Below are positions 46,703 through 58,465 of a stretch of DNA of 64,000 nucleotides, in pieces (positions within the stretch are counted from its first letter, which is position 1; each line of letters starts with the position of its first letter). The stretch is taken from NCBI GenBank assembly GCA_963696675.1, contig CAVOLM010000012.1:1-64000 (forward strand). Reading direction: 5' to 3'. The translations under genes were made by a program, and so were the position numbers. The notes beneath the pieces were generated by a model. The model did no database searches. It worked only from the letters and a program-made list of their open reading frames with translations, and was not told the origin of the DNA. The stretch comes from DATBVX01 sp963696675 (GTDB taxonomy: Bacteria > Pseudomonadota > Gammaproteobacteria > Steroidobacterales > Steroidobacteraceae).

Positions 46703-48459
46703 AAACTGCTCGCCACCCGCACGCGGTGCGGATGGTACGGCAGCACTTCCATCAGTTCACCGCTCAGGTGGCGCTGCTGGACATGCCGCCAGAACTCCGC
46801 GGTCAGGATCTCGCCGTGGACCTCCAGAAAGGCCTGCTTGAGGCCGGCGTCGAAGCCGAGGAATGCCATGAAGGTCTCAGGGAACACGTCGTTGTCGGCG
46901 ACGTAGAACCAGGCCTCGCCGCGCATCTCGTCTTCCTCGCTCGTCGCCTGCGGCATGTCGCGGAAGCGGCAGTCGGTGACCCGGCACAGCTCGTCGTAGT
47001 CGTAGAAGATCACGCGCCCGTGGCGCGTGACTCCGAAATTCTTGAGCAGCAGGTCTCCGGCAAAGATATTCGTGTAGGCGAGGTCGCGGATCGCCTGGCC
47101 GTAGTCGAGCACCGCCAGCTCCGCGGCCTCGCGTGACTGAGCGCCGAGGTACAGATTGAGCGGCGTCATGCGGCGCTCGATGTACATGTGATCGAAGATC
47201 AGGTCCTCGCCATCCACGTGCACGCTGCTCGCCGCTTCGCCGGAGAGTTCTTCGAGGAGCGGGCCTGAAAAGCGCTGCTTTGGAAAACGCAGGCGCTTGA
47301 ATTCCTGCGCATCCACCAGCCGGCCGGCGCGGTCGTGCTTGAAGACCATCTCGTACTTCGCCACGACATCCTGCCGCAGGATGCTCTTGGGATAAGGGAA
47401 GCGATCGCGGATGACCTTGAACACGATGTCGAAGGAGGGCAGGGTGAAACAGATCATCACCAGCCCGCGATCGCCGGGCGCATGCACGAATTCATCGCTC
47501 GACTGCTGCAGGTGGCGGAACAGCTCCCGATAGCGCTCGGTCTTGCCCTGCTTGGCACGGCCCAGCACGGTGAACAGCTCGCTCACCGGCTTGCGAGGCA
47601 GCATCGACTTGAGAAACACGACCGCTTCTCCGACACGCTCCAGATCGACGTGAAAGTAAGAGCGCGCGAAGCTGAACACGATGCTGACGTCCGCTTCGCG
47701 CATCATCACTGCATCCACCAGCACGCCGCCGTCGGTGTTCTTGAGCGCAATCACCAGTGGCAGCATCCAGCCGCGCCCAACGACGCGTCCCACCAGGTAC
47801 GCCCGCGTCATCTGGTAGAACACGGGGCGAATGATCTCGATCTGCTCGACTGCGCGTCGCTCACTCGCCTGCTGACAATGTGCCGCCACTTCGGTCGCGA
47901 CATAGGCGACGCTGCGATCGAAGTCCCTCCAGGGCGTGTGGAAGCGAAAATCGGTCAGGATCTGCTCGCACATCAGCTCGAGCGAGCCGCGATTGAAATA
48001 GGTATTGGTGACGACGTGCGAGCTGATGCTGCCGAGCGGATCGAGATCGAGCGCGACGAACTCCAGGTCCGGTGCAACACCCACGGTCCCGAACAGGCGG
48101 CGGGTGATCGAGCTGAAGAACGTCTTGGTGAATTCGGCGTCGGGCAGGGGTTCGACCAGGATCGCGAAGTGCCGGCGGATCGAGCGCCACAGCTCCGCAT
48201 CGAGCGCCGCCGGGCCGAGCTTCACCTTGAGTTGTGCGATGGTCGCGTTGACGAACCGGTCGTAGAGCTCGATGCGCTGAACCGCATCGCGCTGGCTGCC
48301 GCGCCAGTCGCGAGCCTCGAAATGGGCGGGCGCGCGGCGCGTGATGGCGCGGAATTCGTTGTTGTAGTCGACGAACGCCGCGGCGACGTCGTGGGCGCAC
48401 TGCGGGGCGAGAGTGGGATCGTGGGCGGTGCGAGAGTCGCTCGACTGCACGGACTTCAC
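46699..48459 (-). CDS. aceK: Isocitrate dehydrogenase kinase/phosphatase
   Basis: 586 residues, intact. Phosphorylates and dephosphorylates Icd to switch flux between the TCA cycle and glyoxylate shunt. Motifs: VNATIAQLKVKLGPAALDAE, FVALDLDPLGSISSHVV, LDYGQAIRDLAYTNIFAGDL, LLLKNFGVTRHGRVIFYDYD and MRGEAWFYVADNDVFPETF. It follows icd by 6 bp in one transcript, instead of the aceBAK arrangement of enteric bacteria. No isocitrate lyase or malate synthase gene is in the window. Confidence 0.95.
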   Translation of the reverse strand: MKSVQSSDSRTAHDPTLAPQCAHDVAAAFVDYNNEFRAITRRAPAHFEARDWRGSQRDAVQRIELYDRFVNATIAQLKVKLGPAALDAELWRSIRRHFAILVEPLPDAEFTKTFFSSITRRLFGTVGVAPDLEFVALDLDPLGSISSHVVTNTYFNRGSLELMCEQILTDFRFHTPWRDFDRSVAYVATEVAAHCQQASERRAVEQIEIIRPVFYQMTRAYLVGRVVGRGWMLPLVIALKNTDGGVLVDAVMMREADVSIVFSFARSYFHVDLERVGEAVVFLKSMLPRKPVSELFTVLGRAKQGKTERYRELFRHLQQSSDEFVHAPGDRGLVMICFTLPSFDIVFKVIRDRFPYPKSILRQDVVAKYEMVFKHDRAGRLVDAQEFKRLRFPKQRFSGPLLEELSGEAASSVHVDGEDLIFDHMYIERRMTPLNLYLGAQSREAAELAVLDYGQAIRDLAYTNIFAGDLLLKNFGVTRHGRVIFYDYDELCRVTDCRFRDMPQATSEEDEMRGEAWFYVADNDVFPETFMAFLGFDAGLKQAFLEVHGEILTAEFWRHVQQRHLSGELMEVLPYHPHRVRVASSF

Positions 48460-48465
48460 AACCCG

Positions 48466-49776
<1,311 letters not shown>

Positions 49777-49857
49777 GTCGAACTCCTCAACGGCGCGACT
49801 CGGGCAGTGGACGTCGGACGAGGCGCGAATGCTAGCACAGCGCAGAACCAGGGCATT

Positions 49858-49886
49858 CTTGTCGCGCACCTGCCCCTCGCGACAAG
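49858..49886. repeat. 9-bp inverted repeat in the icd-csoR gap
   Basis: CTTGTCGCG (49,858-49,866) and CGCGACAAG (49,878-49,886) are perfect reverse complements around an 11-bp spacer, in the 156-bp divergent region between icd and the CsoR-like gene. It could be an operator or a hairpin in a leader; nothing more can be said. Confidence 0.4.
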
Positions 49887-49917
49887 GCAGCGCAGCAGCC
49901 GTGGTCCCTTGTCTCAC

Positions 49918-49934
49918 ATACCCCCTGGGGGTAT
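49918..49934. promoter_or_regulatory. CsoR-type copper operator
   Basis: ATACCCCCTGGGGGTAT is a perfect 17-bp palindrome with the G/C-tract form recognised by CsoR-family repressors. It overlaps the first possible ATG of the CsoR-like gene (49,933). Binding would therefore block its own promoter region or start, and through it the downstream copper ATPase. Confidence 0.75.
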
Positions 49935-50220
49935 GGTAGGAGAGGTGAAACACGCCAGTCACAAATCACAGCTGGTACGGCTCCAGCGGATCCACGGTCA
50001 GGTCGGCGGACTGGTGCGCATGGTCGAAGAGCGCCGTTACTGCCTGGAAATACTCACGCAGCTGCGCGCGGCGCGCGCCGCGCTCAGCCGGGTCGAAGAG
50101 AACATCCTGCGCGAGCACGTCGAGCACTGTGTTGGAGATGCCGTGCGCTCGGGAAAGGCGACGGCCGTGCAGGCGAAGCTCGATGAGCTGTTCGAAGTCC
50201 TGTCGAAGTTTGGCGGCTGA
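49933..50220 (+). CDS. csoR: CsoR-family copper-sensing repressor
   Basis: 95 residues from ATG 49,933, or 91 from GTG 49,945, which opens VKHASHKSQLVRLQ; the choice is uncertain because the operator covers the ATG. All-helical DUF156 fold: RLQRIHGQVGGLVRMVEERR. The Cu(I) site Cys-His-Cys is present in RRYCLEIL and EHVEHCVGDAV. When copper binds, the repressor leaves DNA. It precedes the copper ATPase by 18 bp, so it controls copper efflux. Confidence 0.88.
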   Translation: MVGEVKHASHKSQLVRLQRIHGQVGGLVRMVEERRYCLEILTQLRAARAALSRVEENILREHVEHCVGDAVRSGKATAVQAKLDELFEVLSKFGG

Positions 50221-50238
50221 GGCCGCGAAGCCAGAGTC

Positions 50239-52382
<2,144 letters not shown>

Positions 52383-52446
52383 TGGCGTGGGCGCACCTTC
52401 CTGTGACGCTTGCCGGTGCGGATCAAATCCAGTAGCGTCGAACGTG

Positions 52447-52839
52447 ATGAAGATTCTGGCCCACTCGCTGAGGTTTCTGGTTCTGGTGGCGCTGGTCCTG
52501 AACGGCACCGCCGCCCACAGCATGCGAGTAACCGCGGCCAGCGTCCCGCATGCGACCGCTGTGAAAACCGGATCCCCGAGCTGCCATACGAGCGCCGATC
52601 AGCCTGATGCCACGAAACCAGCATCGCAAGGTCGCGGTGCGGGCACTGATCACAGTCCTCTACCCACCCATCATTGCGGCTTGGGTTGCACTTGTGCCTG
52701 CGCTTACCACAGCCCGGCGCTGTCCCTGTTCAATGCAGATCCAGGGCTGCTCCGAGGCGCATCTGCAGTTTTGATCATCCCGCGCGTCGCGTTCCGTTCG
52801 CTGACGCCGTTGCCACTCCTCAGGCCCCCGATCGCCTGA
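52447..52839 (+). CDS. copL: CopL-like metal-binding regulatory protein
   Basis: 130 residues, intact, from ATG 52,447. Signal peptide MKILAHSLRFLVLVALVLNG, then a Pro/Ser-rich part and a Cys/His cluster: SCHTSADQ and HHCGLGCTCACAYHSP. CopL proteins of Xanthomonas have this layout and location, directly before copA, and are needed for copper-induced expression. A perfect palindrome GCGAAGGCCTTCGC lies at 52,890-52,903 between it and copA. Confidence 0.75.
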   Translation: MKILAHSLRFLVLVALVLNGTAAHSMRVTAASVPHATAVKTGSPSCHTSADQPDATKPASQGRGAGTDHSPLPTHHCGLGCTCACAYHSPALSLFNADPGLLRGASAVLIIPRVAFRSLTPLPLLRPPIA

Positions 52840-52983
52840 TTCCACCCTGACGCCGGCACGCCCGGCGCCCCGCGATTCCTGCGCGTAGGGCGAAGGCCTT
52901 CGCACTCGTGCAGCGGCATCATTGATGTTGGCGTCCGGCAAGCCTGCCTGGCGAAATTGGACGCGACTGGTGATCGATGATCC

Positions 52984-54819
52984 ATGAAGATTCACACTCA
53001 TCTTGATCAGACCGCACGCGGCGCCCGACTCGCACGCCGCACTTTCGTCCAGGGCCTCGCGATGGGGGGCGTTGCCGCGGGCCTCGGTTTGTGGCGCCCT
53101 TCTGTTCGGGCCGCCACCAGCGCCAATCAGCCAACAGCGCTTGTCGGCTCCGACTTTGAACTATCGATCGGCGAGACGCCGATGAATTTCACCGGAAAAT
53201 CTCGTGTCGCGGTAACAGTTAACGACTCATTGCCGGCTCCGATTCTGCGCTGGCGCGAGGGCGACACGGTGACACTGCGGGTCGCTAATCGCCTGCGCGA
53301 GGAAGCTTCGATCCATTGGCACGGCATTCTGCTGCCCGCGAACATGGATGGCGTTCCGGGCTTGAGCTTTCACGGCATTCTCCCGGGCGAGAGCTACGTA
53401 TATCGGTTCAAAGTTCGCCAGGCGGGCACCTACTGGTATCACAGCCATTCCGCATTCCAGGAGCAACGAGGTCTTTACGGCCCGCTGGTGATCGAGCCGC
53501 GCGAGCCGGAACCCTTTCACTACGACCGCGAGCACGTGGTGATGCTCTCGGACTGGACCGACGAGAATCCGGACGGCCTGTTCGCCAATCTCAAGAAGCA
53601 GTCCGACTACTACAACTTTCACAAACGCACGGTGGGCGACGTCGTGCACGACGTCCAGCAGAGGGGATGGAAGGCGACGCTCGCGGACCGCGCGATGTGG
53701 GGCGAGATGCGGATGAGCCCTACCGATTTGGCGGACGTGAGCGGCTACACGTACACCTATCTACTCAACGGTACGACCCCTGCCGGAAACTGGACGGCTA
53801 TCTTTGGCAAGGGAGAGCGCGTTCGCCTGCGCTTCATCAACGGGTCGTCGATGACGTACTTCGACGTGCGCATCCCCGGGCTGAAAATGACCGTGGTTGC
53901 CGCTGATGGGCAATACGTTCATCCCGTAAGCATCGACGAGTTTCGCATCGCGGTGGCTGAGACGCTGGACGTCATCGTTGAACCCTCCGGCCAGGATGCG
54001 TTCACGATTTTCGCGCAGTCGATGGATCGCACCGGCTATGCGCGCGGCACGCTTGCGCTGCGCGAGGGCTTGAGCGCGCCAGTACCGCAGCCAGATGCGC
54101 GCGTGATGCTGACGATGGCTGACCTGGGCCATGGCGGGATGGACCACGGTGGGCACGACATGGACGCCATGCCCACATGAGCCACGATGCATGCCAGCAA
54201 TACGGCACGGCACGAAGGTCATGCGGGCCACCAAATGCCGTCGACTTCGGACGAGCACAGTGGCCACGCGATGCCCGCGGATGAGCAGGGCGGCATGCAG
54301 GCGCATCCCGAGAGCGAAAGCGGCAATCCACTCGTCGACATGCAGAGCATGTCGCCCACGACGCGCCTCGACGATCCGGGTATCGGGCTGCGCAGCAACG
54401 GCCGGCGTGTGCTGACCTACGCAGATCTCAGGAGCCTGTTTGCCGATCCCGACGGGCGTGAGCCGGGTCGTACGCTCGAGCTGCATCTCACCGGGCACAT
54501 GATGCGCTTCGCCTGGTCATTCGACGGTATCAAGTTTTCCGACGCCGAGCCGGTCAGGCTCAACTATGGCGAGCGCCTGCGCATCGTACTGGTCAACGAC
54601 ACGATGATGACTCATCCCATCCATCTGCATGGCATGTGGAGTGATCTCGAGGATGCGCGTGCTGCATTTCATCTCCGCAAGCACACCGTCGACATACCGC
54701 CCGGCACCCGGCGCAGCTACCGCGTCACTGCTGATGCGCTTGGTCGCTGGGCCTATCACTGCCACCTGCTCTACCACATGGAAGCCGGCATGATGCGGGA
54801 AGTCATGGTGAACGGATGA
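52984..54819 (+). CDS. copA: CopA multicopper oxidase (interrupted by an in-frame TGA)
   Basis: Periplasmic copper-resistance oxidase oxidising Cu(I). About 611 residues. Tat signal ARRTFVQGLAMGGVAAGLGL. Copper ligands: IHWHGILLPANMDG, TYWYHSHSAFQEQ, HPIHLHGMW and YHCHLLYHMEAGMM. The His/Met-rich linker runs through GHGGMDHGGHDMDAM, then a TGA at 54,178-54,180, then in the same frame HASNTARHEGHAGHQM. Everything after the TGA, including the type 1 site, is well conserved, so the stop is either an error, clustered indels, or a real split into two chains with restart at ATG 54,187. It overlaps copB by ATGA. Confidence 0.87.
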
Positions 54820-55625
54820 ACGCGCCGCTAACGATGTTGCGGACACCGTGCTTACTCGTCACTCATGTGCTCGGTGCGATGCTTCTCTTCGCGGCGAGCT
54901 TCGACGCGACGGCGCAGCCGCCCGATCTGCCGCCAGTCACAGACGCCGAGCGCGCGGCGGTGTTCCCGGACCTGCCTGGTCACGCCGCCCGCGATCAGGC
55001 GATCAACTACTACGTGCTGTTCGATCAGCTCGAGTGGCAGAACGCCGCTGAAGGCAGCGCTCTCAATTGGGATGCAACAGCGTGGATCGGCGGCGACCTC
55101 GACAGACTGTGGCTGCGCACGCAGGGTGAACACGAAGGCGGACACACTGTGAACGCTGAGATTGAAGGGCTCTGGGGCCATGCCATCGCGCGGTGGTGGG
55201 ATCTTGTTGCCGGCGTGCGTGAGGATCCGCGGCCGGGTCCTTCACAGACATGGGGTGCGTTTGGCGTGCGCGGCCTCGCACCGTACAAGTTCGAGCTGGA
55301 GGCGACCGCGTACATCGGCGAATCTGGCCAGACGGCCGTGCGCTTTGATGCCGAGTACGAGCTGTTGTTTACGAATCGCCTGATCCTGCAGCCGCGGGTC
55401 GAGCTCAATGTGCATGGCAAAGACGATCTGCAGCGCGGAATCGGCTCGGGTCTGAGCACCAGCGAGATCGGGCTGCGCCTGCGATATGAATTGCGCCGCG
55501 AGTTCGCGCCGTACGTCGGCGTGACGTGGAATCGCAAGTGGGGAGATACCGCGGATTTCGCCCGGATCAATGGCGAGGACATCGATGAGACGCGATGGGT
55601 CGCCGGCTTCCGCATCTGGTTCTGA
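54816..55625 (+). CDS. copB: CopB outer-membrane copper-resistance protein
   Basis: 269 residues, intact. Signal peptide (LVTHVLGAMLLFAASFDATA), then a beta-barrel with typical CopB stretches: VFPDLPGHAARDQAINYYVL, FDQLEWQNAAEGSALNWD, LWLRTQGEHEGGHTVNAEI and AVRFDAEYELLFTNRLILQP. Ends in WVAGFRIWF, an outer-membrane C-terminus with terminal Phe. ATG 54,816 overlaps the copA stop. The Met/His-rich N-terminal extension of some CopB proteins is absent. Confidence 0.9.
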   Translation: MNAPLTMLRTPCLLVTHVLGAMLLFAASFDATAQPPDLPPVTDAERAAVFPDLPGHAARDQAINYYVLFDQLEWQNAAEGSALNWDATAWIGGDLDRLWLRTQGEHEGGHTVNAEIEGLWGHAIARWWDLVAGVREDPRPGPSQTWGAFGVRGLAPYKFELEATAYIGESGQTAVRFDAEYELLFTNRLILQPRVELNVHGKDDLQRGIGSGLSTSEIGLRLRYELRREFAPYVGVTWNRKWGDTADFARINGEDIDETRWVAGFRIWF

Positions 55626-55635
55626 GGAGAACATC

Positions 55636-56631
55636 ATGAAATTGGTCCTGACGATCGCAGTGACACTGCTGATCCTAGGAGTGCTCGCGGCCGGCTTCGT
55701 TTGGTCTGGCGCCTACAACATCGGAGCTGACGATCCGCACACCCGGCCGGTGTACGCACTCCTGGAGACGCTGCGCGAACGCTCGATCGAATCCCATAGC
55801 GCCGGCGTGGCGGTACCGGATCTGACGAGTGCCGAACTCATCCGTTCCGGTGCTGGCAACTACGACGCGATGTGCACGGGTTGTCATCTCGCCCCGGGGA
55901 TGAATGACACCGAGATCAGCAAGGGTCTGTACCCGTCGGCGCCGAACTTCACCAAGGAAGCGATCGACAATCCGGCCGAGGCATTCTGGGCGATCAAGCA
56001 CGGTATCAAGGCTTCCGGCATGCCTGCCTGGGGCAAGAGCATGCAAGACGAGTACATCTGGGGCCTGGTTGCTTTCGTGATTGAACTGCCGCAACTGAAT
56101 TCTGAATCGTATGAAGAAGCAGTGGCGACGAGCGAGGGACACTCACACGGTGGCGGTGAGAGCGAACACGGGCACGAGCATGAACATCAGGGCGGGGTGG
56201 ATCATCATGACGCCGATGAATCTCAACCTCAGGGCACTACGCATACGCACGCGGCGGACTCGGCTGTCGCTACCGCGGCAGCGTTCCAGGAGGCTCTGAA
56301 TTCAGATGACGCGGTCCAAGTGAAAGCACTGCTCGATCCGAAGGTTCTGATTTTCGAGAGCGGTGCAGCCGAGCGTTCACGGGCGGAATACGCCGCGCAC
56401 CACCTGAGAGCTGACATGGATTTCCTGAAAACGGTCACATACAAGCTGCAGCGCCAGACCGGCGACACTGTTGGCGATCTCGCATGGGTGGCGAGTGAGT
56501 CGCGCATGACCGGCACCTCGAGCGGCAAAGCCATAGACCTGCTGAGTACGGAAACGCTGGTGCTGAAGAAGGGCACCGCGGGTTGGAGAATCGTGCACGT
56601 GCATTGGTCCGCGCACCCGGTCGGGGAGTGA
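55636..56631 (+). CDS. Membrane-anchored cytochrome c with His-rich linker and NTF2-like domain
   Basis: 331 residues, intact, from ATG 55,636 with GAGGAG upstream. Domains in order: N-terminal helix MKLVLTIAVTLLILGVLAAG (1-20); monohaem cytochrome c (about 55-150) with CTGCHLAPGMND and axial Met in SGMPAWGKSM; a His-rich linker GHSHGGGESEHGHEHEHQGG and HHDADE (about 165-200); and a C-terminal SnoaL/NTF2-like domain (about 215-331; AAAFQEALNSDDAVQVKALL, GTAGWRIVHVHWSAHP). The fusion sits directly after copB. It may deliver electrons to, or sense, periplasmic copper; this is inference. Confidence 0.8.
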   Translation: MKLVLTIAVTLLILGVLAAGFVWSGAYNIGADDPHTRPVYALLETLRERSIESHSAGVAVPDLTSAELIRSGAGNYDAMCTGCHLAPGMNDTEISKGLYPSAPNFTKEAIDNPAEAFWAIKHGIKASGMPAWGKSMQDEYIWGLVAFVIELPQLNSESYEEAVATSEGHSHGGGESEHGHEHEHQGGVDHHDADESQPQGTTHTHAADSAVATAAAFQEALNSDDAVQVKALLDPKVLIFESGAAERSRAEYAAHHLRADMDFLKTVTYKLQRQTGDTVGDLAWVASESRMTGTSSGKAIDLLSTETLVLKKGTAGWRIVHVHWSAHPVGE

Positions 56632-56688
56632 CCGCTATTCACGGGTCGTTGAGTTCCACAGGCTTTCTTACGACAGGAGCATGAGCAT

Positions 56689-57204
56689 ATGAAATTTCAA
56701 AAACACCCGGTTCTTATTGCCACATTACTCGTTGCGGCACCGGCACTGACGTTCGCGCAAGTCACACCGGAGGAGCACGCTGCACATCATCCAGCGGAGC
56801 AAGCAGCGCCTGCAGAAAAATCACCGCAGCCGGCTGCCGCGGCGCCGAAGTCGGCCGCTGGTATGCAGGAGAACATGACGAAGATGCAGGCGTTGATGGA
56901 CAGGCTCGAAAATACGAAGGACCCTGCCGAACGTCAGAAGTTGCTTGCGGAGCACCGTCGCGCGATGCGTGAGCAGCTGGCTGCCATGAAGGGCATGGAC
57001 TGTGGGATGGGAATGCCCGGTGCGTCTAGTGAAGCCATGAAAGGGCAGGCCGGAGGTATGGCAGGGGAAAGCATGATGGGCGCCGACATGATGGAGTGTC
57101 ACGAGATGATGCAGGCCCGTATGAACATGATGGTCGGGATGATGGAGCAGCTGATGCGACATGAAGAGGCCGAACAGGCAATGGGCGAAGCGAGCAAACA
57201 TTGA
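56689..57204 (+). CDS. Met/His-rich periplasmic putative copper-binding protein
   Basis: 171 residues, intact. Signal peptide MKFQKHPVLIATLLVAAPAL ending TFAQ. The mature protein has EEHAAHHPAE, a helix GMQENMTKMQALMDRLENTK, and a methionine-rich tail (KGMDCGMGMPG, ESMMGADMMECHEMMQARMN, MMVGMMEQLMRH) suited to Cu(I). It has no named family that I recognise; position at the end of the copper operon supports a periplasmic copper buffer. Confidence 0.75.
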   Translation: MKFQKHPVLIATLLVAAPALTFAQVTPEEHAAHHPAEQAAPAEKSPQPAAAAPKSAAGMQENMTKMQALMDRLENTKDPAERQKLLAEHRRAMREQLAAMKGMDCGMGMPGASSEAMKGQAGGMAGESMMGADMMECHEMMQARMNMMVGMMEQLMRHEEAEQAMGEASKH

Positions 57205-57240
57205 TCGGACTCGCCCGAGATCGAGCAGATTGTCGGTTCG

Positions 57241-57429
57241 TCATCGGCGTCCATGCCCGTTAGCGTCGTGGCGTCGATGCATGAAGACGTGCATCAGCGG
57301 ACAAAGAAGCAAGAGTAGATAGGGCCAGGCGCCGACCGCATGACCCCAATGCTCACGCAGGATGTAGAAGGCGGCAATCACGATCAGCATGCCGCCTGCG
57401 ATCATTGCCGGACTTCCCTTGACTGCCAT
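57241..57429 (-). CDS. DUF2933 small membrane protein
   Basis: 62 residues from ATG 57,429 (MAVKGSPAMIAGG). One or two helices (MIAGGMLIVIAAFYILREHW and AWPYLLLLLCPLMHVFMHRR) ending in a His/Arg tail. CPLMHVFMH is the DUF2933 hallmark, a family common in heavy-metal resistance loci. No Shine-Dalgarno is seen. Last of three antisense genes. Confidence 0.75.
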   Translation of the reverse strand: MAVKGSPAMIAGGMLIVIAAFYILREHWGHAVGAWPYLLLLLCPLMHVFMHRRHDANGHGRR

Positions 57430-57442
57430 GGAGGATGAAGAC

Positions 57443-57955
57443 CTACGCTGCAGCGGTTTTCGGCTGTGAGAGGAAATATGCGACGGCGTCGTTGACCATC
57501 CGCCGAGTGCACCAACGTGCGTAAAACCCACCGAACATCCAACCGAACCAACGGGCAGGAGTCGCCTCGGGCAGGGCGTAGTCGATGAACACACGGAACT
57601 GTGAGCTGCCGCTCTGCGGCGCTATGTCGAAGCCCATTCGATAGTGCCCGATCACGAGCAAGCGAGGCTGACCGACCGTTTCCCAGACCTTGCGGTGTGG
57701 CGGATCGCGTTCCATGACCACCTCTTCTACGAAGAGCTGGATCCCAAGGGCTCGACCGATCAGACGAATCCGGGAGCCGATCGCCCGTCCGTGTCCTTCG
57801 TCGACCTCGATTGTCATTCGCGCTCCTGCCATGCCTACAGAGGATTGGCTCATGTGCGAGGAGAGTCGGGTGTGATCGTCTGCGTGCTCAAAGAGCTCAC
57901 GCACACGCGCCTGAACAATACGACTGCACTCGTAGTGGTACGGCAAAGCACGCAT
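57443..57955 (-). CDS. SRPBCC (START/Bet v1-like) family protein
   Basis: 170 residues from ATG 57,955 (MRALPYHYECSRIVQARVRE). Fold features: RELFEHADDHTRLSSHMSQS, RIRLIGRALGIQLFVEEVVM, RKVWETVGQPRLLVIGHYRM, RVFIDYALPEATPARWFGWM. This is a lipid- or ligand-binding helix-grip fold of unknown substrate. It lies 5 bp after the DUF5676 gene and 13 bp before DUF2933. Confidence 0.72.
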   Translation of the reverse strand: MRALPYHYECSRIVQARVRELFEHADDHTRLSSHMSQSSVGMAGARMTIEVDEGHGRAIGSRIRLIGRALGIQLFVEEVVMERDPPHRKVWETVGQPRLLVIGHYRMGFDIAPQSGSSQFRVFIDYALPEATPARWFGWMFGGFYARWCTRRMVNDAVAYFLSQPKTAAA

Positions 57956-57960
57956 GGACG

Positions 57961-58248
57961 TTACCCTTGTGCACGAGCGACGTGGTGCACCCGGTTGTAA
58001 ACCCATGCGTAGACCACGCCAGTGATGAAACCGATCGCGGCAATGCCGATCAGGCCGCGAAGGAAGGCCGTGAGCGTCGGCGGTGCCGTCGCCTTGATCA
58101 TTTGCAGATCCAGGCCGTGCATCCAGCTATTCGCGAAGCGGATCGACTCTTCGGGCCACAATGCGACGGCTACGGCGCAGAGAGAATTCAACAGCGCCGC
58201 AGTGACCGCAACCGCCGTTCCTGTCGCCAGGACAGAATGCCTGATCAC
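57961..58248 (-). CDS. DUF5676 small membrane protein
   Basis: 95 residues from GTG 58,248 with GGAGG at 6-nt spacing. Two helices, ATGTAVAVTAALLNSLCAVA and LRGLIGIAAIGFITGVVYAW, flank a loop with NSWMHGLDLQMIKA. This matches DUF5676, usually found in copper or heavy-metal clusters. First gene of a three-gene antisense operon. Confidence 0.75.
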   Translation of the reverse strand: MIRHSVLATGTAVAVTAALLNSLCAVAVALWPEESIRFANSWMHGLDLQMIKATAPPTLTAFLRGLIGIAAIGFITGVVYAWVYNRVHHVARAQG

Positions 58249-58260
58249 TGCGCACCTCCA

Positions 58261-58278
58261 GTTCGGAAAAGTCCGAAC
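58261..58278. promoter_or_regulatory. Inverted repeat upstream of the DUF5676 operon
   Basis: GTTCGGA-AAAG-TCCGAAC is a perfect 7-bp inverted repeat ending 12 bp upstream of the GTG start and just upstream of its ribosome-binding site. It could be an operator or leader hairpin for the three-gene antisense operon. The rest of the 217-bp gap to the kinase gene shows no other feature. Confidence 0.4.
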
Positions 58279-58465
58279 CGCCCGGCGAGCATCGCGCTGG
58301 GCTGTTGAGAATTCCTGAGTACCGTAGCAAAGCTGCCGGTCACGGCAAGTCGGATAAGTACCTAGCCGACAGCCTCGGCCTCAGCGACGCGTTTCTGGCA
58401 TCAGTCGCGAGCACTTGCAGCTGGAGTCGCCACGCACGCGCACGGATGCGCGCCTCGCACGCGCC

